Below, piece by piece: positions 27,552 through 34,850 of a stretch of 59,688 nucleotides of DNA. Below the pieces are notes generated by a model. The model had not been told where the DNA came from and made no database searches. It saw nothing but the letters and a program-made list of their open reading frames with translations. The stretch spans positions 1 to 59,688 of the forward strand of contig URGK01000005.1 in assembly GCA_900547295.1 (NCBI GenBank), given 5' to 3'. The translations under genes were made by a program, and so were the position numbers. Origin of the DNA: an uncultured Eubacteriales bacterium. GTDB taxonomy: Bacteria; Bacillota; Clostridia; Peptostreptococcales; Anaerovoracaceae. The first letter of the stretch is position 1. Each line of letters opens with the position of its first letter.

Positions 27552-28280
27552 TTAAAGCAGAATTTCCTCCAGGTTGTAAAATCCCGGCTCTCTGTTATAA
27601 AGCTTTGCTAAAGCTATGCAGGCTCCCTCTGCAAATATCTTCCGGCTGGCTGCTCTGTGGGTTATTTCTATGGTTTCATCGTTTCCGAAAAACGATACCG
27701 TATGTGTCCCTGCAACAGTGCCGCCTCGAAGAGCATGCACGCCGATTTCTCTTTTACTTCTTTCTCCTGTAATGCCCTGTCTTCCGTAAACCTCTGTTTT
27801 GGAATTGTCTTCATTCAGAATTGAGAGCATTGTCTTTGCTGTGCCGCTTGGAGCGTCCTTTTTTTTGCTGTGATGCGTTTCAGTAAGCTCCACGTCCCAT
27901 TCACTCAGGTATTTATTGGCCTCTCTTATGAGATGGTTCATAATGAGGATACCGTAGGAGTAGTTGGTGCTGTAAAGCACCGGTATGCGCTTTGCGGCTT
28001 CCTGCATATTGCTTATCTGCTCATCAGAAAGCCCTGTGGTTCCGACAACAATCGGTATGTTCTTTTCGAGGGCGTATCTGAGCGCCTCATCGTGCATTGT
28101 ATAGTGCGAAAAGTCTATTACAGCCTCGTGCTGCAAGGCAGTGTCTTCTCCTCTTGTACAGTACACGGCACTGCCGTCAAAATCATATATTCTTTTTACA
28201 GACATATCAGCTCTGGCATCTGCGGCAGCTTCTATCGCTCTGCCCATACCGCCATATCCGAATAAAGTGATATCAATCAT
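27552..28280 (-). CDS. dapB: 4-hydroxy-tetrahydrodipicolinate reductase
   Basis: The 242-residue enzyme reduces hydroxy-tetrahydrodipicolinate to tetrahydrodipicolinate with NAD(P)H. The N-terminal Rossmann motif is GYGGMGRAI, and the substrate-binding motif THHSKKKDAPSGTA (near 133-146) has the catalytic His pair and Lys. GTTG in VVGTTGL is the second family signature. The start overlaps the dapA stop by one base (TAATG). It is the last gene of ddh-lysA-dapA-dapB and is followed by a strong terminator. Confidence 0.96.
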   Translation of the reverse strand: MIDITLFGYGGMGRAIEAAADARADMSVKRIYDFDGSAVYCTRGEDTALQHEAVIDFSHYTMHDEALRYALEKNIPIVVGTTGLSDEQISNMQEAAKRIPVLYSTNYSYGILIMNHLIREANKYLSEWDVELTETHHSKKKDAPSGTAKTMLSILNEDNSKTEVYGRQGITGERSKREIGVHALRGGTVAGTHTVSFFGNDETIEITHRAASRKIFAEGACIALAKLYNREPGFYNLEEILL

Positions 28281-29161
28281 TAAACAAGTCCCACCTTTGC
28301 CATAGATTCTCTTAATATTTCTCTGTGTTCATCTTCCATTTCACATAGAGGAAGTCTGAAGCCTCCAACGTTCATACCCATAAGGTTCATAGCTTCCTTT
28401 ACAGGTATAGGGTTTACTTCTATGAACAGATTGTTTATGAGGTTCATAAGTCTGAGCTGCTCTGCAAGGGCTCCCTTTGTATCTCCGTTTAAGTATGACA
28501 TAACCATATCGTGTGTCTCCTTTGGCATTACGTTGGCTAGAACCGATATTACGCCTGAGCCGCCCATTGATAATACAGGAAGTATCACATCATCGTTGCC
28601 GCTGTAGATGGCAAAGTTTTCGTTGGCGTATTTTGCAATCTTTGCAACGTATGATAAATCTCCGCTGGCTTCCTTGATTCCGATAATTCTCTCGTGCTTT
28701 GAAAGCTCGCCGATTACATCTGCCGGAATGCTGCAGCCTGTTCTGCCTGGAACGTTGTATATGATAAGCGGAATGTCGATGGCGTCTGCAACGTCTGCAA
28801 AGTGATGATACATTCCCTTTTTGTTTGCCTTGTTGTAGTAAGGGGCAATATTCATTACAGCGTCTGCTCCCGCAGCCTGCAGGTCAAGACTCTTTTCGAT
28901 TACGGTCTGGGTTGAGTTGGAACCGCTGCTTGCTATAACAGGGACTCTGCCTGCCACACGCTCTACTGAAAATCTGCAGATTTCAAGGTCCTCCTCATGT
29001 GACATTGTAGGGGACTCACTTGTTGTTCCCAGTATCAGTATTGCGTCTGTATTGTTTGCAATATGCCAGTCTAAAAGCTCTCCCAGCTTTTCGTAATTAA
29101 CCTTTCCGTCTTGTGTAAACGGAGTTATAAGCGCTACTATTGATCCTGTAATTCTCTTCAT
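28280..29161 (-). CDS. dapA: 4-hydroxy-tetrahydrodipicolinate synthase
   Basis: The 293-residue TIM-barrel enzyme condenses pyruvate with aspartate semialdehyde. It has the Thr-Thr pair in GTTSESPT (near 45), the catalytic Tyr in YNVPGRTG (near 134) and the Schiff-base Lys in GIKEASGD (near 163). AAAGGAAACGAGG lies before the ATG. It is one of two dapA genes in the window; the other (47.7 kb) is monocistronic and divergent from asd. This copy is under the leader of the lysine operon. Confidence 0.96.
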   Translation of the reverse strand: MKRITGSIVALITPFTQDGKVNYEKLGELLDWHIANNTDAILILGTTSESPTMSHEEDLEICRFSVERVAGRVPVIASSGSNSTQTVIEKSLDLQAAGADAVMNIAPYYNKANKKGMYHHFADVADAIDIPLIIYNVPGRTGCSIPADVIGELSKHERIIGIKEASGDLSYVAKIAKYANENFAIYSGNDDVILPVLSMGGSGVISVLANVMPKETHDMVMSYLNGDTKGALAEQLRLMNLINNLFIEVNPIPVKEAMNLMGMNVGGFRLPLCEMEDEHREILRESMAKVGLV

Positions 29162-29186
29162 TTTTTTATTCCTCGTTTCCTTAAAT

Positions 29187-30467
29187 TTATATTATCTGTT
29201 CATTGGATTCTAATTTTTCCATGTCGGTGTATTCTTCACGTCTGATTACACACCTTGCTCTGCCCTCTGATGCAAATACAACAGGAGGTCTTCCGAGCCT
29301 GTTATAGTTTGACGCCATACTGTAACCGTATGCGCCTGTAGTGTTTATGACTATCAGGTCTCCGGCATCTGTCTTTGGAAGCTGCGTATTTTTAATCAGT
29401 ATATCTCCCGACTCGCAGCATTTGCCTGCTATAACGTAGTTTCCTGTCATAGGAGCATCAGGCTTTGATATATTCTCGCAGCTGTATTCAGCTCCGTATA
29501 ACGCAGGTCTGATATTGTCTGCCATTCCGCCGTCTACAAATATATAGTTCTTGTCTTCGGCTGTTTTGCTGTAGCCTGCCGTATATACGCTGTAGCCTGC
29601 TTCTCCCACGATGCTTCTTCCCGGCTCAATGCTTATGGTTTTTAAATTCAGCCTGCGCTGTATCACCTTCTTTTCACACTCACTGATTATGAGGGGGCAA
29701 ACCTCTTCCACAGGTATCGGCTCGTCAGCATCGGTATAGACTACTGCAAAGCCGCCGCCAAAGTCAAGCTCCTGTACTGTAATTCCGTATTCCTGCTGCA
29801 TATGCGCCGTATAGTCCACCATAGTGTCTATTTCTGATACAAACGCCTCTCTGCTGAATATCTGAGAGCCTATGTGCGCATGAAAGCCTGCAAATTCAAG
29901 GTATTCGCACTGCTGCACTCTCTCCCATATGCGTCTTACCATATCCTCATTGTCTATGGATACGCCGAATTTGCTGTCTTTTCTCGCTGTTGTAATATAT
30001 TCGTGAGTGTGCGCTTCAATGCCCGGATTTATTCTGAGAAGTATTCTCATAGGCTTCTGGAATTTCTCAGCCGCCGCCGCTATGTCCTCTATCTCTGATA
30101 TATTGTCTGCAACTATCTGGCCTATGCCGTACTCAAATGCCTCTGATATTTCCCTTGCGGATTTGTTATTTCCGTGGAAATATATTCTTGATGGATCAAG
30201 TCCCGAGGTTACGGCGCAGTGCATCTCACCGCCGCTTACGACATCGGCATACATGCCTTCCTCTTTGATTATCTCAACCATAGCGCCGCACAGGAATGCC
30301 TTGGAGGCATATACAACTCTTGTATCGAACATTTCAGATCTGAAATTGCCTGTGTATGTTCTTATCTGGTTTCTCATCATATCCTCATCGTATATGATTA
30401 CAGGTGTTCCCGTCTTTGCTGCTATGTCGCTTATATTCACTCCTGCTATTTTACCTGTTGTTCTCAT
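29187..30467 (-). CDS. lysA: Diaminopimelate decarboxylase
   Basis: The 426-residue PLP enzyme of the alanine-racemase fold converts meso-diaminopimelate to lysine. It shows the PLP Lys in VVYASKAF (near 52), HAHIGSQ (near 196), the glycine loop DFGGGFAV, the EPGRSIV phosphate-binding segment, and the active-site Cys in GKCCESGD. AAAAGGA precedes the ATG. It lies 15 bases behind ddh and 25 before dapA, so it is within the lysine operon. Its product would be the natural signal for the lysine-codon leader upstream. Confidence 0.96.
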   Translation of the reverse strand: MRTTGKIAGVNISDIAAKTGTPVIIYDEDMMRNQIRTYTGNFRSEMFDTRVVYASKAFLCGAMVEIIKEEGMYADVVSGGEMHCAVTSGLDPSRIYFHGNNKSAREISEAFEYGIGQIVADNISEIEDIAAAAEKFQKPMRILLRINPGIEAHTHEYITTARKDSKFGVSIDNEDMVRRIWERVQQCEYLEFAGFHAHIGSQIFSREAFVSEIDTMVDYTAHMQQEYGITVQELDFGGGFAVVYTDADEPIPVEEVCPLIISECEKKVIQRRLNLKTISIEPGRSIVGEAGYSVYTAGYSKTAEDKNYIFVDGGMADNIRPALYGAEYSCENISKPDAPMTGNYVIAGKCCESGDILIKNTQLPKTDAGDLIVINTTGAYGYSMASNYNRLGRPPVVFASEGRARCVIRREEYTDMEKLESNEQII

Positions 30468-30482
30468 TTGTGTTTTCCTTTT

Positions 30483-31466
30483 CTATAACATATTCTTTAA
30501 AAATTCTTCGGTAGTCTTAGTTGAAAGATATGCCGGAGGTATGTCAAGCATTGTTCTGCAGCCTGTCTGTCCCTCCTGACTCATTCTGTATACGGCTCTT
30601 GCAACTGCTGTAAGCACTGAGCCTGTAAATTCAGGGTTTGAATCCAGCTTTAATCTGTACTCTATAATGTTTGTGTTTTCATCCTCAGGACCTGTGCTTC
30701 CGCTGTGGATAACAAATCCTCCGTGTGCAAGTCCGCTGTGGTTTTTCTGCATTTCCTCTGCTGTGATAAATTCCACTGTTGTATCATAGTCTGCAAAGTA
30801 GTCAGGCATTGTTACGATTTTTTCTCTGATTTCTTCTCTGTCATATCCGTCTGCCGCAACTACATAGCAGTATCTTGTATGCTTCTGTCTTGTTGTAAAT
30901 TCAGGGTTTTCACCGTTTCTGACTGCTTCAAGAGCTGCTTCAACAGGAATTGTGTACTGTCTTGCATCAAGAACTCCGTCAATTCTTCTTACGGCATCCG
31001 AATGTCCCTGTGATACGCCTCTGCCCCAGAATGTATAGGTGTTGCCTGCAGGAAGTACCGCATCCGCATAGACTCTGTTTAATGAGAACATTCCCGGATC
31101 CCAGCCTGCTGAAATTACTGCCAGTGTGTTGTGCTCAAGAGCCGCTTCGTTTACATCACCATAGTGCTGTAAAATCTTAGGGTGAGTATCAAAGCTGTCA
31201 ACCACATTGAAGTACTCTGCAAAGTGAGGTGTCTGCGCTTCAAGGTCTGTAGCGCTTCCTCCGCATAATACCATTACATCTATCTTGCCTACCCAGTCTG
31301 TCACTGTATCAACCGAAGCAACCTCAACGTTTTCGGAAAGAATATTGACGCTGCCCGGATCTCTTCTTGTAAATACTGCCATAAGCTGCATATCAGGAGC
31401 CTTGTTTACTGCATATTCAACTCCTCTTCCTAAGTTACCGTACCCTATAATTCCCACTCTTATCAT
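30483..31466 (-). CDS. ddh: meso-Diaminopimelate D-dehydrogenase
   Basis: The 327-residue enzyme makes meso-diaminopimelate in one NADPH-dependent step from tetrahydrodipicolinate, bypassing the acetylase or succinylase branch. It has the Rossmann motif GIIGYGNLGRGV, CGGSATD (near 70), DSFDTH (near 90), SAGWDPGMFSLNR (near 122) and WGRGVSQGHSDA, the substrate-binding loop. Length is exactly that of the family. The ATG at 31466 follows GGAGGTAATAAAT; the frame continues upstream through the terminator and is not translated from there. It is the first gene of the lysine operon, directly behind an attenuator. Confidence 0.96.
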   Translation of the reverse strand: MIRVGIIGYGNLGRGVEYAVNKAPDMQLMAVFTRRDPGSVNILSENVEVASVDTVTDWVGKIDVMVLCGGSATDLEAQTPHFAEYFNVVDSFDTHPKILQHYGDVNEAALEHNTLAVISAGWDPGMFSLNRVYADAVLPAGNTYTFWGRGVSQGHSDAVRRIDGVLDARQYTIPVEAALEAVRNGENPEFTTRQKHTRYCYVVAADGYDREEIREKIVTMPDYFADYDTTVEFITAEEMQKNHSGLAHGGFVIHSGSTGPEDENTNIIEYRLKLDSNPEFTGSVLTAVARAVYRMSQEGQTGCRTMLDIPPAYLSTKTTEEFLKNML

Positions 31467-31496
31467 ATTTATTACCTCCTGTTTAAGTGTTTTAAC

Positions 31497-31531
31497 AAAT
31501 AAAATACCGCCTCGGGTTTTCCCAAGACGGT
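31497..31531 (-). terminator. Attenuator terminator before ddh
   Basis: On the minus strand an 11-bp stem (31531-31521 with 31516-31506, three GU pairs) has the loop AAAA and is followed by ATTTTATTT. It ends about 30 bases before the ddh start, inside the transcript that begins at the promoter 31701-31729. It must therefore be passed for ddh to be expressed. Confidence 0.85.
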
Positions 31532-31612
31532 TATAAAACAAATTGCTTTACATTCATCTCACAGGAAAACCAACATCGTCTCCCCATGAAAAAATATTCA
31601 TAAGCAGACGTA

Positions 31613-31666
31613 CTATCGTTTAACCTGTTTTTTTATGAAAGCTGATGTAATAGCAAAATTTATCAT
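31613..31666 (-). CDS. Leader peptide of the lysine operon
   Basis: The 17-codon ORF encodes MINFAITSAFIKKQVKR. AAAGGA lies about 12 bases before its ATG, slightly further than usual. Lys stands at positions 12, 13 and 16, two of them adjacent, and Arg at 17, followed by TAG. The Lys codons overlap element 1 of the attenuator, as in trp, his or thr leader peptides. The role as a lysyl-tRNA sensor is inferred; the reading frame and the codons are seen. Confidence 0.65.
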   Translation of the reverse strand: MINFAITSAFIKKQVKR

Positions 31667-31700
31667 TTTAAATCTGTTCCTTTCGTTTTTCTATGGCTAG

Positions 31701-31729
31701 ATTATAGCACCGTCTTTTTTGCATGTCAA
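31701..31729 (-). promoter_or_regulatory. Consensus sigma-A promoter of the lysine operon
   Basis: The minus strand has a perfect TTGACA (31729-31724), a 17-base spacer and a perfect TATAAT (31706-31701). The start would be near 31694. Such a strong promoter suggests that regulation happens after initiation, in the leader. Confidence 0.9.
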
Positions 31730-31788
31730 CAGTTTTTTGTTTAATTTGATAAAAAAATATATATTCTTTTATCTTTAATCAACAATTT

Positions 31789-31965
31789 CTATCTGGCACC
31801 TATGTTTCTCATAGTTTCAACCGCCGCGCCTGCAATGTCTGTAATACTGTTATCATGCTCCATTGCAGGTATCACGCTGTCAAGATAACCCCTGCTGTTT
31901 CCAACTGCAAAGACGGCAGTAAGTATCAGTGAAAGCACTATCTGAATAATTATTACTTTTTTCAT
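31789..31965 (-). CDS. Small membrane-anchored or secreted protein of unknown function
   Basis: The 58-residue product begins MKKVIIIQIVLSLILTAVFAV, a single hydrophobic helix that is either an anchor or a signal peptide, and has an acidic, amphipathic tail. GGGAGA lies before the ATG at 31965. It stands between the obg terminator and the ddh promoter region, on the same strand. I do not recognise a family. The good ribosome-binding site and charge pattern suggest a real gene. Confidence 0.55.
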   Translation of the reverse strand: MKKVIIIQIVLSLILTAVFAVGNSRGYLDSVIPAMEHDNSITDIAGAAVETMRNIGAR

Positions 31966-31980
31966 ATGAATATCTCCCGT

Positions 31981-32013
31981 AAAAAAATTAGAGAATGTAT
32001 AATACATTCTCTA
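31981..32013 (-). terminator. Terminator overlapping the obg stop codon
   Basis: AGAGAATGT and ACATTCTCT form a stem that includes the last bases of obg on the minus strand. TTTTTTTA follows. Confidence 0.8.
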
Positions 32014-33309
32014 GTCTTTATAATATTCAAATTCAAAGTCTTTTATTCTAACTGTATCGCCTTCTTCAAGGCCTAAACCTATCAGGATATCCATTCCGCC
32101 CTGTTTCTCGATATATCTGTACAGATATCTGAGTGAGCCGAAGTCCTCAAAGTTGGTGGAGTTGAATATTTTTTCAAGTTGCTTGCCCTCAAGCACGTAA
32201 ACTCCGTCCTTTTCATCGTAATAGCCTTTGATTTTTCTGTATTCAGGGTCTTTGTTTTCGGTTTCAAAGTCAAACATTTCGTATTCAATAGGCTCGGCCT
32301 CTCCGTTTAACTCAACCTCTGCCAGAAGCCTTGCTGCCTCCTCAAGAAGCGCCTTTACTCCCATATTGATAGGAGCTGATACCGGAAATACCTTGTAGCC
32401 CTTGCCCTCAACGTAATCTCTGAATTTAATATAGCCGGGGTCGTCCTCTGATATGATGTCTATCTTGTTGGCTGCTACAATCTGAGGCTTTTTCATAAGT
32501 CTTTCGTCATATGACCTGAGCTCCTCATTTATTTTGTCAAAGTCCTCTATAGGATCTCTGCCCTCGCAACCTGATACGTCTACAACGTGGATAAGCACCT
32601 TGGTTCTCTCGATATGTTTTAGGAATTTGAAACCAAGCCCGAGACCTTTTGACGCCCCCTCTATAATACCTGCTATATCCGCCATACAGAAGCTGGTATT
32701 TGAAAGCTGCACTATACCAAGGTTAGGGTCAATGGTTGTGAAATGATAGTTTGCAATCTTCGGCTTGGCGCTGGTGCTGACCGAAAGGATTGTGGATTTG
32801 CCCACATTTGGAAAGCCTACAAGTCCCACATCAGCTATAAGCTTCATTTCGAGTATTACGTTTCTCTCCTTTGCGGTGCCTCCTGCCTCTGCAAAGTTTG
32901 GAGCCTGTCTTGTGCTGGTGGTATAGTGTACGTTGCCCTTGCCGCCCTTGCCGCCTTTTGCCGCAACGAATGACTGTCCGTTCTCAACAAGGTCTGCCAT
33001 AAGCATTCCTGTCTCCTCATCTATGACCATAGTGCCTACAGGCACTTTGATTACAAGGTTTTCGCCGGACTTGCCGTATCTCTTTTTTTTCATGCCGTTC
33101 TGTCCGTTTTCGGCCTCGTATTTGCGTTTAAATCTGAAGTCCATCAGAGTTCTGAGGCTCAGATCTGCCTGAAATACGACATCTCCGCCTCTGCCGCCGT
33201 CACCGCCGTCAGGACCGCCCTCGGGAACGAAAGGTTCTCTTCGGAAAGATACACAGCCGTCTCCGCCTTTTCCTGATTTTATAAATATCTTCGCTCTGTC
33301 TACAAACAT
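32011..33309 (-). CDS. obg: Obg-family GTPase
   Basis: The 432-residue GTPase acts in late assembly of the large ribosomal subunit and in stress control. It has the glycine-rich Obg fold (residues 1-158), the G domain with GFPNVGKST (G1, near 166), the switch DIAGIIEGA and NKID (near 283), and a C-terminal OCT domain (about 350-428). AGGAGG precedes the ATG. It follows rplU and rpmA in the common Firmicute order rplU-rpmA-obg; the prp gene normally found between them is absent. Confidence 0.97.
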   Translation of the reverse strand: MFVDRAKIFIKSGKGGDGCVSFRREPFVPEGGPDGGDGGRGGDVVFQADLSLRTLMDFRFKRKYEAENGQNGMKKKRYGKSGENLVIKVPVGTMVIDEETGMLMADLVENGQSFVAAKGGKGGKGNVHYTTSTRQAPNFAEAGGTAKERNVILEMKLIADVGLVGFPNVGKSTILSVSTSAKPKIANYHFTTIDPNLGIVQLSNTSFCMADIAGIIEGASKGLGLGFKFLKHIERTKVLIHVVDVSGCEGRDPIEDFDKINEELRSYDERLMKKPQIVAANKIDIISEDDPGYIKFRDYVEGKGYKVFPVSAPINMGVKALLEEAARLLAEVELNGEAEPIEYEMFDFETENKDPEYRKIKGYYDEKDGVYVLEGKQLEKIFNSTNFEDFGSLRYLYRYIEKQGGMDILIGLGLEEGDTVRIKDFEFEYYKD

Positions 33310-33373
33310 AATTCCTCCTTATTCAGGATGTTAAAAAACCCCCATCATTTTCGGATAGGGGTTAAATAGCTGA

Positions 33374-33634
33374 TTAGGCTTCTTTTGGATATACACTTAC
33401 CTGTTTTCTTTTTTTGTCGTATCTTTCGAACTTAACAGCTCCATCGATCATTGCGAATAAAGTGTCATCTCCGCCTTTTCCTACATTGTTGCCAGGGTGG
33501 AACTTAGTTCCTCTCTGTCTAACTAAAATGCTGCCGGCAGTTACATACTGACCGTCACCTGTTTTAACTCCTAAACGTTTCGACTCACTGTCTCTACCGT
33601 TCTTGGAACTTCCTACACCTTTTTTACTTGCCAT
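33374..33634 (-). CDS. rpmA: Large-subunit ribosomal protein bL27
   Basis: The 86-residue protein has the conserved N-terminal KKGVGSSKNGRDSESKRLG, which reaches the peptidyl-transferase centre, and the VRQRGTKFHPG loop. It begins directly MASKKG. Most Firmicutes carry a short N-terminal extension that the Prp protease must remove; here the extension is missing, and so is prp between rplU and rpmA. AAGGAGG supports the ATG. The gene lies 24 bases behind rplU. Confidence 0.97.
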   Translation of the reverse strand: MASKKGVGSSKNGRDSESKRLGVKTGDGQYVTAGSILVRQRGTKFHPGNNVGKGGDDTLFAMIDGAVKFERYDKKRKQVSVYPKEA

Positions 33635-33658
33635 GGATTTTACCTCCTTGCTCTAAAT

Positions 33659-34159
33659 CTATTTAAGTGCTGCTTCGATTGTTTCAATCATAATAGCGTT
33701 AGTTGCTTTTTCATCAAGTTCTATGCCGTTTTCTTTAGCAAACTCGATTAACTCTGCTTTTTTCATTGATTTTAATGATTTTGCAGGTTTCTTAGCTTCA
33801 GTTACAGTTTCTGTAGCTTCTGCTGCAGGAGCAGCTTTAGCAGGCTTGTCTGTACCAAGACCTGTGATTTCAACCATAGTGTACGGCTGTCTGTGTCCCT
33901 GTTTCTTTCTGTAGTCTTTCTTGCTCTTGTACTTGAAGATTATAACCTTCTTGCCTTTGCCGTTTTCTGTTACTGTACCGAAAACTTTAACTCCATCAAG
34001 GAAAGGAGTTCCCACCTTGATATCAGCACCTTCACCTAGTACTAAAACTTCATCGAATTCAACTTTGTCACCAACGTTAGCATTGAGTTTTTCGATAGTG
34101 ATAACATCACCTTCCTGCACTCTGTACTGCTTTCCGCCAGTCTTAATTACTGCATACAT
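33659..34159 (-). CDS. rplU: Large-subunit ribosomal protein bL21 with C-terminal extension
   Basis: Residues 1-101 are a normal bL21 (MYAVIKTGGKQYRVQEGD start, KKDYRKKQGHRQPYT RNA-binding motif, ending near VEITGLG). An extra 65 residues follow: an Ala/Pro/Lys/Glu-rich linker (about 105-130) and a small helical unit, KSMKKAELIEFAKENGIELD onward (about 133-165), that resembles HeH/SAP or Rho N-terminal helix-extended-loop-helix domains. The total of 166 is well above the usual 100-105. ATG at 34159 follows GGAGG. A leader and a consensus promoter lie upstream. The frame of the extension continues without stop, so it is not an artefact of start choice. Confidence 0.95.
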   Translation of the reverse strand: MYAVIKTGGKQYRVQEGDVITIEKLNANVGDKVEFDEVLVLGEGADIKVGTPFLDGVKVFGTVTENGKGKKVIIFKYKSKKDYRKKQGHRQPYTMVEITGLGTDKPAKAAPAAEATETVTEAKKPAKSLKSMKKAELIEFAKENGIELDEKATNAIMIETIEAALK

Positions 34160-34238
34160 ATTATTTACCTCCTCTATCCAGTCTCGCCGTGTTAAGGCAG
34201 CCGAAGCTTTTAAGGCCTGTTCCGTGCGGCTTGCATAC
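34160..34238 (-). promoter_or_regulatory. Probable bL21 leader RNA
   Basis: The short leader between the rplU promoter and start contains AGGCCTTAAAAGC followed by CGGCTG, which I associate with the ribosomal L21 leader of Firmicutes, a presumed autoregulatory element. Complementary GCCG and CGGC blocks allow a compact hairpin. The match is from memory of the motif only. Confidence 0.5.
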
Positions 34239-34244
34239 TTAGTT

Positions 34245-34273
34245 ATTATAACAAAAGAAACCCCTGATGTCAA
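34245..34273 (-). promoter_or_regulatory. Consensus sigma-A promoter of rplU-rpmA-obg
   Basis: The minus strand has TTGACA (34273-34268), a 17-base spacer and TATAAT (34250-34245). The -35 element lies in the loop of an 8-bp inverted repeat (AGAAACCC/GGGTTTCT, about 34254-34282) followed by TTTTG. That repeat probably terminates the gene upstream. Confidence 0.9.
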
Positions 34274-34329
34274 AGGGTTTCTGATGATTTCTTAATAATT
34301 TGTGCTTCTTTTGATTTATTAATAAAAAA

Positions 34330-34848
34330 TCAGTTTTTTGTCCATATTCTGACGCCATATCTGCATTGCTTTAATTCGCTTTCTGCCAGCTTAATAAATG
34401 TAACATATGAAGAATCACCGTCGAGCTTTCCATAAAGAATAACTCTCACCTTATAGTAATACCTTTTTCCGGCAATACCCTCTGTATTAATATATGTTGT
34501 TTCCGGTGTTGTACGCCATGTTATATACTTTGAGGATTTTCTTACTGACCTGCAGTATTTATAGTAAATCCAGTAGCCTGCCTTTTGGGCCTCCTTCACA
34601 AGTTCCTTCAGTTCATCAGTCTGATTGACAATCACCTTAATATTCTTGTTGTGTGTCTTTACAGTTCTTACAGAAAGTTCAAGAGACATAACCTTTTGTG
34701 CAAGTGCGGATTCTGTTTCATTCAGTATAGGATATCCCTCGTCTGATATTTCCGTATGTGCATAGCATGTTGATGATGAAAATATAATCAGCAATATCAG
34801 TATAATACTTGTAATGCTTCTCTTTTTTATATTTGTGTTTTCAGGCAT
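34330..34848 (-). CDS. Secreted protein with a fibronectin-like repeat
   Basis: The 172-residue protein has a signal peptide (about residues 1-30, cleavage likely after CYA). The mature part includes VYWYKYCRSVRKSS-like and TTYINTEGIAGKRYYYKVR segments (about 95-140). The latter resembles the last strands of fibronectin type III-like repeats common in clostridial surface proteins (YYYKVR ending). No cell-wall anchor is seen. AAAGGAGAT stands before the ATG, two bases after the pilin-like gene, so both are co-transcribed. The function is unknown. Confidence 0.65.
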   Translation of the reverse strand: MPENTNIKKRSITSIILILLIIFSSSTCYAHTEISDEGYPILNETESALAQKVMSLELSVRTVKTHNKNIKVIVNQTDELKELVKEAQKAGYWIYYKYCRSVRKSSKYITWRTTPETTYINTEGIAGKRYYYKVRVILYGKLDGDSSYVTFIKLAESELKQCRYGVRIWTKN

Positions 34849-34850
34849 TT

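Larger units (their letters stand above)
31467..31694 (-). promoter_or_regulatory. Leader with predicted lysine attenuator of the ddh operon
   Basis: About 228 transcribed bases precede ddh. They hold a 17-codon leader ORF with three Lys codons and two mutually exclusive folds. Stem 1:2 pairs the Lys-codon region 31628-31618 with 31570-31561, closing over a hairpin at 31610-31577. Alternatively GGTTTTCC (31571-31564) pairs over 8 bp with GGAAAACC (31522-31515), which breaks the terminator at 31531-31506. A ribosome stalled on Lys codons would mask element 1 and favour the antiterminator. No L-box or T-box consensus was found. The folding was done by hand. Confidence 0.7.

Noticed and set aside
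31554..31601. Second short ORF in the ddh leader (15 codons, starting MNIFSWGDD)
   Set aside because: No ribosome-binding site precedes it and it lies within the paired elements, so I see no support for translation.
31467..31694. L-box (lysine) riboswitch or T-box in the ddh leader
   Set aside because: The conserved L-box core blocks and the T-box TGGNACCGCG motif are not found; the structure is better explained by a leader peptide attenuator.
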